Source of the DNA: Alkalihalobacterium alkalinitrilicum
Lineage (GTDB): Bacteria > Bacillota > Bacilli > Bacillales > Bacillaceae_F
Length of the DNA stretch: 64,000 nucleotides
Reading direction: 5' to 3'
NCBI RefSeq assembly: GCF_002019605.1
Contig: NZ_KV917368.1
Span: forward strand, 5,061,670 to 5,125,669
In this document: in pieces, positions 33,494 to 41,152 of the stretch
Position numbering within the stretch: the first letter of the stretch is position 1
How the letters are laid out: the number at the start of each line of letters is the position of its first letter
Program-made: the position numbers and the translations under genes
The notes under the pieces: model-generated
Told to the model about the DNA's origin: nothing
What the model saw: only the letters and a program-made list of their open reading frames with translations
Database searches by the model: none

Positions 33494-33775
33494 ATGACAA
33501 TTGAAATCGGTGTATTAATTGCTGTATTATCGCTACTTATTAGTTATTTAGCTTATTCGCTGAACAAAACAAAAGCGATTAAGTCTAAAAGTGAAGAGAG
33601 CGCTGAGGTAAAAGCTGAATTAGGTTACATTCGAAAGGGCGTTGATGATATTCGAATTGACTTAAAAGCGAATGAGAAGCAAATGGTAGCGCTCGGTGAA
33701 CGTGTTACTCGGGTTGAAGAGAGCTCAAAACAAGCTCATAAGCGCATCGATAATATAGAGAAAGAGGGGAATTAA
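33494..33775 (+). CDS. XhlA-like holin-associated membrane protein
   Basis: 93 residues. One N-terminal membrane helix (about 4-23) is followed by a long coiled coil (VKAELGYIRKGVDDIRIDL onward). This is the mirror topology of XhlA-type hemolysin/holin accessory proteins. It lies directly before the holin. The role in lysis is inferred. Confidence 0.65.
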   Translation: MTIEIGVLIAVLSLLISYLAYSLNKTKAIKSKSEESAEVKAELGYIRKGVDDIRIDLKANEKQMVALGERVTRVEESSKQAHKRIDNIEKEGN

Positions 33776-33778
33776 TGT

Positions 33779-34012
33779 ATGGGTATTAGTAAAGAAGTAT
33801 GGGTTCGAATAATTGTTTTCCTTCTAGCATGGTTAAATGCCCTTTTATCAAAGTGGGGTTATTCGTTACCTTACATTGGAGAAGAGTTTATCGCAATTGT
33901 TCTTGCAGCTGTCGTATCTGTTTGGACTGGATGGAAAGACAATGACATTACTAAAAAAGCTATCGATAAGAAAGCGAGATTAAAAGAAATAGATGTGAAG
34001 GAGAATGGATGA
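33779..34012 (+). CDS. Phage holin, SPP1 family
   Basis: 77 residues with two membrane helices (about 8-25 and 34-50) joined by YSLPYIGEE and a charged C-terminus, matching SPP1-type holins. It makes the membrane lesions that release the amidase. Its stop overlaps the start of the next small gene. Confidence 0.85.
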   Translation: MGISKEVWVRIIVFLLAWLNALLSKWGYSLPYIGEEFIAIVLAAVVSVWTGWKDNDITKKAIDKKARLKEIDVKENG

Positions 34013-34134
34013 TGGAAAAGCAATTCACCGAATGCGTCTACTGTGGTAAGCAAATGGAGTGGAAACAAGAATTATTTGCAGAAGGTGATCACGGGGAACC
34101 AGTTTGTGATGAATGTAAAGAAGGTGATGAATGA
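34012..34134 (+). CDS. Tiny zinc-ribbon protein inside the lysis cassette
   Basis: 40 residues with CVYC near residue 8 and CDEC near residue 32. ATG 34012 overlaps the holin stop, and the stop overlaps the amidase start, so it is translationally coupled on both sides. Its role is unknown; it could tune lysis timing. Confidence 0.65.
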   Translation: MEKQFTECVYCGKQMEWKQELFAEGDHGEPVCDECKEGDE

Positions 34135-34928
34135 TGATTAAGTGGATGGATGATCCTGGACACGGTGGCCATGATCCAGGAGCGGTCGGGAATGGCTTGA
34201 AAGAAAAAGACATTGTTATGAAAATTGCACTAATGAACCGCGAGCTTATTAAAGAATATGAGGGTATCGAACATCGGCTAACTCGTGACCGTGACACATT
34301 CGTTAGCTTACAAGATCGTGTCAAGATGGCTAACGATTGGGGAGCTGATTATTTCACATCTTTACATGTCAATGCTGCCACACCATCTGCGAATGGGTAT
34401 GAAGACTTTGTAGCACGTGTAGCTTCTGCTAAGTCCATTGCCAACCGAAATGTCATGCATGATGAAATTAGAAAAATAACTTCACAGTTCACTAATCGAG
34501 GAAAGAAAACCGCTGCCTTTTATGTCATTGCTCACACGAAAATGCCAGCCATTCTAACGGAAAGTGGGTTTATTTCCAATCCACAGGATGCAGCTCTTTT
34601 GAAGGATGAGAACTTCCTATATAAGATTGCTCAGGGGCATGTGAATGGAGTTGTAAAAATATTTGGTTTGAAAAAGAAAATCGTTGTACCTGTTTCGGCA
34701 TCGCAAGCACAAAATCAACCAGCGGTCCGTATCCAAACTGGTGGGCTAGACAGTGCAGATAAGATTAAGGAAATATCAGAGTTTTTAATGACTAAACGTT
34801 GGTGGGCACAACTTCAATTTGAGAACAACCGTAATCCACGTATCACTACAGGTGGATTAAACCCTTCCATGCGGAAAGAGTTTGAAGATTGGTTGAAAGA
34901 GCGCAATTGGTGGTATACGATAGTATAA
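34134..34928 (+). CDS. N-acetylmuramoyl-L-alanine amidase endolysin
   Basis: 264 residues. An Amidase_3 catalytic domain (about 5-175) has zinc ligands in DPGHGGHDPG, Glu in LKEKD, His in SLHVNA and catalytic Glu in LTESGF. A wall-binding C-terminus (about 195-264) repeats a VRIQTGGL / PRITTGGL unit. No signal peptide is present, so export depends on the holin. I chose ATG 34134, seven bases after AAGGTG; ATG 34131 is also possible. Confidence 0.93.
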   Translation: MIKWMDDPGHGGHDPGAVGNGLKEKDIVMKIALMNRELIKEYEGIEHRLTRDRDTFVSLQDRVKMANDWGADYFTSLHVNAATPSANGYEDFVARVASAKSIANRNVMHDEIRKITSQFTNRGKKTAAFYVIAHTKMPAILTESGFISNPQDAALLKDENFLYKIAQGHVNGVVKIFGLKKKIVVPVSASQAQNQPAVRIQTGGLDSADKIKEISEFLMTKRWWAQLQFENNRNPRITTGGLNPSMRKEFEDWLKERNWWYTIV

Positions 34929-34930
34929 AT

Positions 34931-34966
34931 AAAAAATGGCCCTCTACACATTGTAGGGGGCTTAAT
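34931..34966. terminator. Bidirectional terminator after the endolysin
   Basis: A nine-pair stem (34940-34948 with 34952-34960, CCCTCTACA/TGTAGGGGG) has an A run on its left and a short T-rich run on its right. It can end the late operon and the leftward DUF898-like gene. Confidence 0.8.
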
Positions 34967-34969
34967 TCC

Positions 34970-35329
34970 TTAATTAACGAATGTAGTATGTTTTGCTTTC
35001 CATTTCTCTAAAGCGATAAATAACCAGAAACTATAAATTCCTAGAGTAATAATCGTTAAGAACCACCACTTGATCCAATTTCCGAAAAGACCAATTGCTG
35101 TACCGTTAAACTTCAATCTTCTTCCCTCAACTACCGTATGATCAATTTTCCAACCATAAATCATGCATACCGCCCACGGATAACAAATCCCTAAAGTGAA
35201 AACTGTAACAAGTGTGCCTAAAATAACCCATCCTATAAATTGCAGTAAGCCACCATCAAAATAAGAACGTAATTCCACTGTGTAAGTCTCGTTTGTGTTT
35301 TCTTCTTGAACAGTTAGGTTTGTAGACAT
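34970..35329 (-). CDS. DUF898-like membrane protein
   Basis: 119 residues with two long hydrophobic segments (about 30-60 and 88-108) and the family pattern GWVILGTLVTVFTLGICYPW and FLTIITLGIYSFW. It is read leftward, outside the late operon, with a strong GGAGG. Such leftward genes near a prophage end are often expressed in the lysogen. Function unknown. Confidence 0.75.
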   Translation of the reverse strand: MSTNLTVQEENTNETYTVELRSYFDGGLLQFIGWVILGTLVTVFTLGICYPWAVCMIYGWKIDHTVVEGRRLKFNGTAIGLFGNWIKWWFLTIITLGIYSFWLFIALEKWKAKHTTFVN

Positions 35330-35510
35330 TTAATCCCCTCCTTTTTACATAGTTTTTTAGAATTTACGCTATTATAGTACCACTTATTCAAATTATTGGA
35401 AAGATTTATAATTTTTTGGTATTTAAATTTACAAAATTTTAACTTTTCCCTAATTGTTCTTACAAATAAAATGGTTATTCTAAATATAGAACAAAAAGGA
35501 GGGATATTAT

Positions 35511-35765
35511 TTGAATACGCAAAGTATTGAAATTTACCATATGTCTGGTGTGAAATACACTATTATAGACATTCCGATTCTAAAAGAAAAATGGATCTTA
35601 CTTGAGTATTATTTGCAAATGTTAATTAATCACTTAGAAAATCGTGTAATAAACCATGATGAATATTCTTTTTCGGAATTTGTGATTAATGAACTTGGTA
35701 TAGAAGTATATACCCACCTTATCTCTTCTTCGGTTGTTTCCATACGTAAGGCTCACGATTATTAA
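35511..35765 (+). CDS. Unknown protein (84 residues)
   Basis: TTG 35511 lies after AAAGGAGG. A hydrophilic product with no motif, preceded by a 180-base AT-rich promoter region. Its last 47 bases overlap the end of the leftward zinc-protein gene. Confidence 0.55.
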   Translation: MNTQSIEIYHMSGVKYTIIDIPILKEKWILLEYYLQMLINHLENRVINHDEYSFSEFVINELGIEVYTHLISSSVVSIRKAHDY

Positions 35766-36036
35766 CTTTCTCGTCATAATCTATATTCAAGTCAAACAAC
35801 ATCTCTTCGTTCAGATTACCTTCTTGGAAATCCTCATCATAGACTTTTAAAATTTGACCTTCTTTCATATCCATCACTTGCAGTACCTTTTTTAATCCTT
35901 CAAAATAGTACAACATAATATGGTATCGTCGTTTCACTTCATAACAATCTGGACACAACTTTTTATCCATTCTAACCTTCAAGTTCTTTGCTCTACCTTC
36001 CCTTAAGCAATTTTCACACCGCCCTAGTTCAGCCAT
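35719..36036 (-). CDS. Four-cysteine zinc-ribbon protein
   Basis: 105 residues with CENC (residue 7) and CPDC (residue 28), then a helical middle and an acidic end. It is leftward, convergent and overlapping with the 84-residue gene. The family is not recognised. Confidence 0.65.
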   Translation of the reverse strand: MAELGRCENCLREGRAKNLKVRMDKKLCPDCYEVKRRYHIMLYYFEGLKKVLQVMDMKEGQILKVYDEDFQEGNLNEEMLFDLNIDYDEKVNNREPYVWKQPKKR

Positions 36037-36164
36037 AATAATAACCTCTTTCGCACGGAACGTTCGTTCTTAAATTAATATATATATGAGAAATGATAAA
36101 AATGCAAATTTTTTATAAAAATATGGACATATAGGACAAGTAATAGCTCATACCTTTTATTAAA

Positions 36165-36561
36165 GACGTCAATGAGGCGTCAATAAAAGGAGGCTATCAC
36201 ATGACAAAAGAAATCGCTATGCAACTACTTCAAAGAAAAGACGTCTATCTGACGTCAGAAGGAAAGAAGATCTTAGAAGGTATCATTAAAGGTAAATTTG
36301 CGGTGACGTCTAATGTATAGACCTACTGTCCGTTACAATGACATTTACAAGGAATATGTTGATGAAGTTTTCCGTTCCACCACTTTAGATCGAAATCAGA
36401 TCATTCGTTTAGCATTGTTCGCAGCTCCTTTCAGTCCTTTATTCAATTCTCAACTAAAAAAATACATGACGTCCTCACCCCCTACTCCACTTTGGGAGGT
36501 TACGGACCATGGATTGTGGATGGAACAATGCCCAATAAACAGGGGAGAGGAGAGGGACGTC
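36165..36561. repeat. Cluster of GACGTC palindromes
   Basis: The palindrome GACGTC occurs at 36165, 36240, 36251, 36305, 36468 and 36556, with a near match GGCGTC at 36176. The copies at 36165 and 36556 extend to GACGTCAATGA. Six in 400 bases of AT-rich DNA is far above chance; I saw only about three more in the other prophage sequence. They fall at or near the starts of three small overlapping genes, suggesting binding sites for one regulator. Confidence 0.55.
36201..36320 (+). CDS. Small protein at prophage right end (39 residues)
   Basis: ATG 36201 follows AAAGGAGG. The product, MTKEIAMQLLQRKDVYLTSE and 19 more residues, is a short basic helix protein. It overlaps the next gene by eight bases and carries two GACGTC sites inside its frame. 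Function unknown. Confidence 0.55.
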   Translation: MTKEIAMQLLQRKDVYLTSEGKKILEGIIKGKFAVTSNV

Positions 36562-36660
36562 AATGAAAATGACAATAGAGAGATTGAGAGACGAGAAAGG
36601 GAGATTTATTCCGAAAAGCGAGTCTTCAAAAATGCAGGAGGAATTAAATTCTCACTCTAA
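36313..36660 (+). CDS. Small protein at prophage right end (115 residues)
   Basis: It starts inside the previous gene. The N-terminal half (FRSTTLDRNQIIRLALFAAPFSPLF) looks like a folded helical domain; the C-terminal third is Glu/Arg-rich and overlaps the next gene's frame by 98 bases. The true end or the use of both frames is uncertain. Confidence 0.5.
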   Translation: MYRPTVRYNDIYKEYVDEVFRSTTLDRNQIIRLALFAAPFSPLFNSQLKKYMTSSPPTPLWEVTDHGLWMEQCPINRGEERDVNENDNREIERREREIYSEKRVFKNAGGIKFSL

Positions 36661-36790
36661 CCTCGTTGTAAAGTGGGTACCAACAGAAGGAAAGAAATAT
36701 CATCTAAAAAGGACTGAACGAGAAAAAGCAGACATGTTTGGGATAACTATTCTAATAATCTTTGGAGTTTTAATTTTATTAGTAAAATAG
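36563..36790 (+). CDS. Small tail-anchored membrane protein
   Basis: 75 residues, basic, with one C-terminal membrane helix (ADMFGITILIIFGVLILLVK). ATG 36563 follows GGGGAGAGGAGAGG and a GACGTC palindrome. Tail-anchored small proteins at a prophage edge could act at the host membrane. Unknown family. Confidence 0.55.
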   Translation: MKMTIERLRDEKGRFIPKSESSKMQEELNSHSNLVVKWVPTEGKKYHLKRTEREKADMFGITILIIFGVLILLVK

Positions 36791-36797
36791 AGTATTT

Positions 36798-36830
36798 TTG
36801 CCGACATTTCTGCCGACATTTCGCCGACGA
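36798..36830. repeat. Putative integrase arm-type repeats
   Basis: Three tandem copies of GCCGACA(TTTC) begin at 36800, 36812 and 36823. They lie about 100 bases inside the prophage from the tRNA att core, where tyrosine-integrase arm sites normally are. Confidence 0.6.
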
Positions 36831-36878
36831 AAAAATAAAAACCGCTAGAAATGAAAATATTTCTAGACGGTTAAAATG
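36831..36878. terminator. Hairpin terminator at prophage edge
   Basis: ACCG-CTAGAAAT (36841-36852) and ATTTCTAG-ACGGT (36859-36871) pair with one bulge. An A-rich run precedes it and a T-containing run follows, so it could stop transcription both ways between prophage and chromosome. Confidence 0.6.
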
Positions 36879-36930
36879 TTGATATATCAAGGTTTTAACA
36901 TGTTTATTCTGATCTATACTACCCTACAAT

Positions 36931-36981
36931 GTCACCTTGACAGGGTGGAGGTCGGCGGTTCGATCCCGTCACGGGTCACCA
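36931..36981 (+). other. attR: 3' half of tRNA-Val(GAC)
   Basis: These 51 bases fold as the anticodon arm (TCACC/GGTGG with loop TTGACAG, anticodon GAC), variable region AGGTC, T arm (GGCGG/CCGTC, loop TTCGATC), acceptor strand ACGGGTC, A73 and CCA. The D arm and the 5' acceptor strand (expected GACCCGT) are absent just upstream. This is the displaced 3' end left when the phage integrated into the tRNA gene; the restored full gene should lie at attL, left of the window. Confidence 0.8.
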
Positions 36982-36997
36982 TACATATGATTGTTCA

Positions 36998-37030
36998 ACC
37001 CCTTGCGTAGCAAGGGGTTTTGTTGTTTTT
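36998..37030 (+). terminator. Original tRNA-Val terminator
   Basis: ACCCCTTGC and GCAAGGGGT pair around a three-base loop, followed by TTTGTTGTTTTT, 17 bases after the CCA end. It is the tRNA gene's native terminator left on the chromosomal side. Confidence 0.85.
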
Positions 37031-37045
37031 GCGGATCTACTACTC

Positions 37046-37092
37046 GACCACAATTTTTTTCTTCAAATAGCTTTGACCACATTTTGACCACA
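37046..37092. repeat. GACCACA repeats on the chromosomal side of attR
   Basis: GACCACA(A/T)TTT occurs at 37046, 37075 and 37086, all in the same orientation, 65-110 bases outside the att core. Their layout mirrors integrase arm sites but with a different sequence from the prophage's GCCGACA repeats. They may be the arm of a second element that used the same tRNA. Confidence 0.45.
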
Positions 37093-37286
37093 TTAAATTT
37101 GCATACTAGTTTATATTAACTCAACTTTCGCACCTAGAAAAATGTGATTCGTTTAACTAGCTGTAAGGCTAGTAACCGTTGAAGTATGGTCATTGACAGG
37201 AAAAAAATGCATAAAAAAACACCTCAACGTTTGGTATAGTTGATTTGTCTAGAATCACATAACCATACAGAAGAGGTGTCTCCTAT

Positions 37287-38637
37287 ATGATAGCGAATAA
37301 TGACCAAAATAAGCAACTACCAAATGAATTAACATCCACATTTAAAGAATTAAAGGTACTAAAACATTTAAGAAAAGCTGGTATTACAAAGTCTTTTGGC
37401 TTTTCTTGTGCCTACCTATTTAAATTGATTTTTGTTTGATCTTTGAAAACAAGAACTGGTTTAGAACCCTTGATAGTAAAAAATCTACCGATTTCCCTGC
37501 CAAAGATACGGTCTATCGTTTCTTGAATCAGTCTACATTTGCATGGAGAAGGTTTTTGCTTAATCTCAGTGCTTACACAATTGGGAAGGTAACTAAGCTA
37601 ACGAACCATAATCGTCCAAAAGTGCTTATTTTTGATGATTCTTCTTATGATCGCAATCGGAGTAAATCAGTAGAACTCTTAGCGCGTTGTCACGATCACT
37701 CTTCTCAGAAAGTGCGCTTCTTTAAAGGATTTCGAATGCTTACTCTTGGTTGGTCAGATGGGGCCACATTCATCCCAGTTGACTTTTCTTTATTAAGTTC
37801 TAAAAAGAGCCAGATCAACGGAATATCTGACAAGATAGACAAGCGTAGCTCTGGGTATAAGCGGCGTCTTGAAGCCCTTCAAGCAGCACCAGAACAGATG
37901 CCTGATATGATTAAACGCGCCATGCAGGCTGGGATCGATGCCTCTTATGTGTTGATGGATAGTTGGTTTACCCATCAACCGCTCATTAAGAATATCAAAG
38001 AACAAGGACTAGACGTGATAGGTATGGTTAAGAATTTGAAGCAGCGTTACCTCGTAAAAGATGAGCGTGTTAGCCTAAATGAACTCTATCGTATAGCTAC
38101 ACCAGTCAAAGGAAAGAAAGGGCTCCTTCGTTCCATCCATACTACCCAAGCGAATGGTGTACCAGTCAAAGTAGTCTTTGTTCGAAATCGCAATAAAAAG
38201 AGTGAGTGGCTAGCCATTTTGAGTACCGACTGTACGCTAAGTGATAAAGAAATCATCCGTATTTATGGTATACGGTGGGATATTGAAGTCTTTTTCAAAA
38301 CAACAAAATCCATATTAAAACTCCAAAAGGAGTTTCAAGGTGTTCGTACGATTCCCTAATCAGTCATACAACGATAGTCTTTGCAAGATATATCGTGTTG
38401 TCCTGGCAAAATAGATGTAGTACAGATGAACGAACGTTAGGTGGAATCTTCTATGAACTTTGTGATGAAATTAGTGATCTCGATTGGGCTGTCGCTCTAC
38501 AGCAATTAATCGAGCTTCTTGAAGATACCTTGAAAAGGAGCAATAAAAAGATACAAAAATTAATTAAAAGTCAATTACAACATTGGATTGCGGGCTTGCC
38601 TAGCTATATCAAGGCGTACCTGCCTATTTCAGTCTGA
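37287..38637 (+). pseudogene. IS4-family transposase, two frameshifts
   Basis: Three frames together give one transposase: MIANNDQNKQLPNELTSTFK to about 37437, then IFENKNWFRTLDSKK to about 38340, then HTTIVFARYIVLSWQNRCS to the end. The DDE core is visible: LIFDDSSYDR, LMDSWFTH and the YREK-like IYGIRWDIEVFFKTTK. One base is missing near 37430-37437 and one near 38340 (GGTGTTCG where GGTCGTTCG would restore the frame). The element cannot make its transposase. Clear terminal inverted repeats were not found. Confidence 0.85.
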
Positions 38638-38907
38638 GAAAGTTGAGATATTAATTAAAAGGAAATTAATTTTAAAATCAAGATCAGAAAATAAGAAAGT
38701 CTTATGTCTTTAATGTGTAGTAGACCATTACTACGCAGCAAAGATCTTCATTTTTAGCCGACTTTGTGAAAGAATGTACTTAAGCTAACGGGCAGGATTG
38801 TTTAATAAGAACAGGTATTATTAGGTATTTTGTCGAATTAGTTCACATATCGAATACATAGGTTCTATTAAATTAAGGAAGATAATATATTTATTGAGGT
38901 GATTCTG
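38638..38907. other. Intergenic region without recognised features
   Basis: 270 AT-rich bases between the dead IS4 element and the acetyltransferase gene. The right IS end must lie here, but I could not place it. No frame or strong hairpin is seen. Confidence 0.4.
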
Positions 38908-39414
38908 TTGGTTAATAATGTGCAGATTGAACAAGTGGAAATTATTGATAAACACGTTGATGAACTTTCCGAACTTCTGATACAGCTAGTAAAAGATGAC
39001 GCATCGATTGGTTTTTTACCACCACTGCAAATTTCGGATGCTAATAAATATTGGATGAATGTATTAAATCCTGAAGTGCTTCTATTTGTCGCTAAAATAA
39101 ACAATCAGATAGTTGGAAGCGTACAGTTACAGCTATGCACTAAGCAGAATGGTGGTCATAGAGCTGAAATTGCAAAACTAATGACACACCCTAATTATCG
39201 ACGTAATGGTATTGGTCGTTCACTTATGAAGAAAGCTGAAGAACGAGCCAAGCAGGAGGGCAGGTCATTATTAGTTCTCGATACAAGAGAAGGAGACCCT
39301 TCTAACCTTCTTTATTCTTCAATTGGTTATATTCATGCTGGTAAAATCCCTTATTATGCTAAATCGGCAAATGGAGAACTACATTCTACCGTTCTTTATT
39401 ATAAATCTTTTTAA
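38908..39414 (+). CDS. GNAT-family N-acetyltransferase
   Basis: 168 residues. I chose TTG 38908 after GAGGTGA; GTG 38899 overlaps that site. The acetyl-CoA motif A is HPNYRRNGIGRSLMKKAEER, preceded by a strand VGSVQLQL and followed by LLYSSIGYIHAGKIPYY. The substrate is unknown. It appears intact although its neighbours are decayed. Confidence 0.85.
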   Translation: MVNNVQIEQVEIIDKHVDELSELLIQLVKDDASIGFLPPLQISDANKYWMNVLNPEVLLFVAKINNQIVGSVQLQLCTKQNGGHRAEIAKLMTHPNYRRNGIGRSLMKKAEERAKQEGRSLLVLDTREGDPSNLLYSSIGYIHAGKIPYYAKSANGELHSTVLYYKSF

Positions 39415-39435
39415 TTTAAGCGGAGGTTATTTCTG

Positions 39436-39558
39436 ATGGAAAGAAGAGCATATCAAATTAGCAATCCCTTAGTATCATCATCTTACATCTTGAACGGGTG
39501 CCATTTTCAATTAAGTAGGTACCCTTTTTCTTATTCAAGTAAAGGGGGCTTTCCTTGA
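39436..39558 (+). pseudogene. Short gene remnant
   Basis: ATG 39436 after CGGAGG opens a 40-residue frame (MERRAYQISNPLVS...) that ends in low-complexity sequence over a 10-pair inverted repeat (CTTATTCAAG/CTTGAATAAG, about 39531-39564). It looks like the 5' end of a lost gene. No product is recognised. Confidence 0.4.
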
Positions 39559-39689
39559 ATAAGGAATTGCACTCCTTGTTCAACTATTGGAGCAGTTTAG
39601 TTCAATAAGATATACTTATGAATTTGCATTATTATCCCAAAATTTTCTTTATGTGCCGTATTTGATATGTTTAATTTCCAAATTCGTGG

Positions 39690-40320
39690 TCTAACTCCAC
39701 CGCCTTTAGACGGTATCCGCTTTTAGCCTTATACCTCGATGTCCATACTTGAGGATGAGGTGAAAAGTATGGACGGCTACAAAAAGAATAGTCATGCAGT
39801 TTTTGATATCAAATATCATGTTATCTGGGTAACAAAATACAGGTATAAGGTATTACATGGTCCTATTGCCATAAGAACACGGGAGTTAATTAGGCAAGGA
39901 TGCGAAGCGAGAGGAATCACAATATTGCAGGGAAGTGTTGGAAAAGATCACATCCACTTATTGTTATCCTGTCCACCAAGTCTTGCCCCAAGTCAAATCA
40001 TGCAATATCTAAAAGGAAGGTCATCAAGGTTACTTCAAGATCAATTTCCAGAATTAAAAAAGAAATATTGGGGTCAACACTTATGGGCAAGAGGCTATTT
40101 TTGTGCAACTGTAGGAACAGTGGATGAAGAAACAATTAGAAATTATATTGCCAATCAGTTTAATGAAGAAAAGAACGATATATTTACGATTGAGGAATGA
40201 GTTAAGTCAAAATTAAGATTGCTTAAGCATTGGGACTTTAAGATGACTTGAGTCATAATTAACGACTTTAGTCGTCGACATTTTATGTCCAAATCCACCT
40301 GCTTTAGCAGGTGGTCGTTT
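39690..40320 (+). mobile_element. IS200/IS605-type insertion sequence, TnpA only
   Basis: A single Y1 transposase gene is flanked by the hairpins that define this family. On the left, a CACCGCC-TTTA-GACGG stem (about 39698-39716). On the right, a perfect CCACCTGC-TTTA-GCAGGTGG stem (40295-40314), preceded by a small ACGAC-TTTA-GTCGT hairpin (40262-40275). These subterminal stems are bound by TnpA in single-stranded transposition. No TnpB is present. The exact cleavage ends are approximate. Confidence 0.8.
39769..40200 (+). CDS. tnpA: IS200/IS605 Y1 transposase
   Basis: 143 residues from ATG 39769 after GAGGTGAAAAG. It carries the HUH motif in KDHIHLLLS and the strand FDIKYHVIWVTKYRYKVL. The catalytic Tyr lies in the C-terminal helix (ETIRNYIANQF). 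It cuts and joins single-stranded IS ends. It appears intact. Confidence 0.9.
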   Translation: MDGYKKNSHAVFDIKYHVIWVTKYRYKVLHGPIAIRTRELIRQGCEARGITILQGSVGKDHIHLLLSCPPSLAPSQIMQYLKGRSSRLLQDQFPELKKKYWGQHLWARGYFCATVGTVDEETIRNYIANQFNEEKNDIFTIEE

Positions 40321-40340
40321 AAGAAAAGAAATGGGGAAGT

Positions 40341-41086
40341 ATAAGGAGAATTTTTGATGCGCATTTTCATATTATTGATTTTGACTTTCCAATTATCGAG
40401 AAACAAGGATATTTGCCTCCCAGTTATGTTGTAGAAGATTATCAAAATGAAACTGCTGATTTAAATGTATTAGGTGGAGCAATTGTATCTGGGTCATTCC
40501 AAGAATTTGACCAACAATATCTATTAAAGGCATTGAATCAAATGGGTTCAACATTTTGTGGTGTAACGCAATTGCCTTTTACAGTGACGGACGAGGAAAT
40601 ACTAAGTTTAAATGAATACGGGGTAAAAGCATTACGCTTCAATATTAAAAGAGGCGGTTCAGAAGATTTATCGAAGCTGGATTATTTTGCTAGAAGAGTT
40701 CACGAACTAGTAGGGTGGCATAGCGAGCTTTATATTGATGCAAAAGAGTTGCCGGAAATTACATCACTATTGAAAAATTACCAGCCATATCAATCGACCA
40801 TTTAGGGTTATCTGAAGAAGGATTACCACATTTATTAAAGCTAGTGGATAAAGGGGTACATGTAAAAGCTACTGGGTTTGGTCGTGTAGATTTGGATGTT
40901 AAGATTGCCTTAAAATCGGTTTATGAAGTTAATCCAGATGCTCTTATGTTTGGAACAGATTTACCATCTACAAGAGCAAAAAGACCTTTTGAGTATGCAG
41001 ATATTGAATTGATCCAACAGCTATTTGATGAACAAGCTACCGATAAAATCCTGTACACGAATGCTTTCAAATGGCATTTTAATTAA
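40341..41086 (+). pseudogene. Amidohydrolase (TIM-barrel), truncated and frameshifted
   Basis: Two frames join to one amidohydrolase-2-type protein: RIFDAHFHIIDFDFP (metal-binding HFH strand) to LKN near 40780, then LPAISIDHLGLSEEGLPHLL to the C-terminus with LMFGTDLPSTRAKRPFEYAD. One base is missing near 40780. No usable start codon precedes IFDAHFH, and the IS200 element ends about 20 bases upstream, so the 5' end is probably lost. The family hydrolyses lactones or similar ring bonds; the substrate is unknown. Confidence 0.8.
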
Positions 41087-41152
41087 TTGACTTTAACAAT
41101 TAATTTAATTATAATATTTGACAAAGTCAACTATATTTAAGGAGTGATTATT

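Noticed and set aside
36900..36981. A complete tRNA-Val gene
   Set aside because: The D arm and 5' acceptor strand are missing upstream; only the 3' half is present, consistent with an att duplication.
37287..38637. Programmed frameshifting in the IS4-type transposase
   Set aside because: Two shifts are needed, neither has a phased slippery heptamer, and IS4 elements normally encode transposase in one frame. One-base losses explain both.
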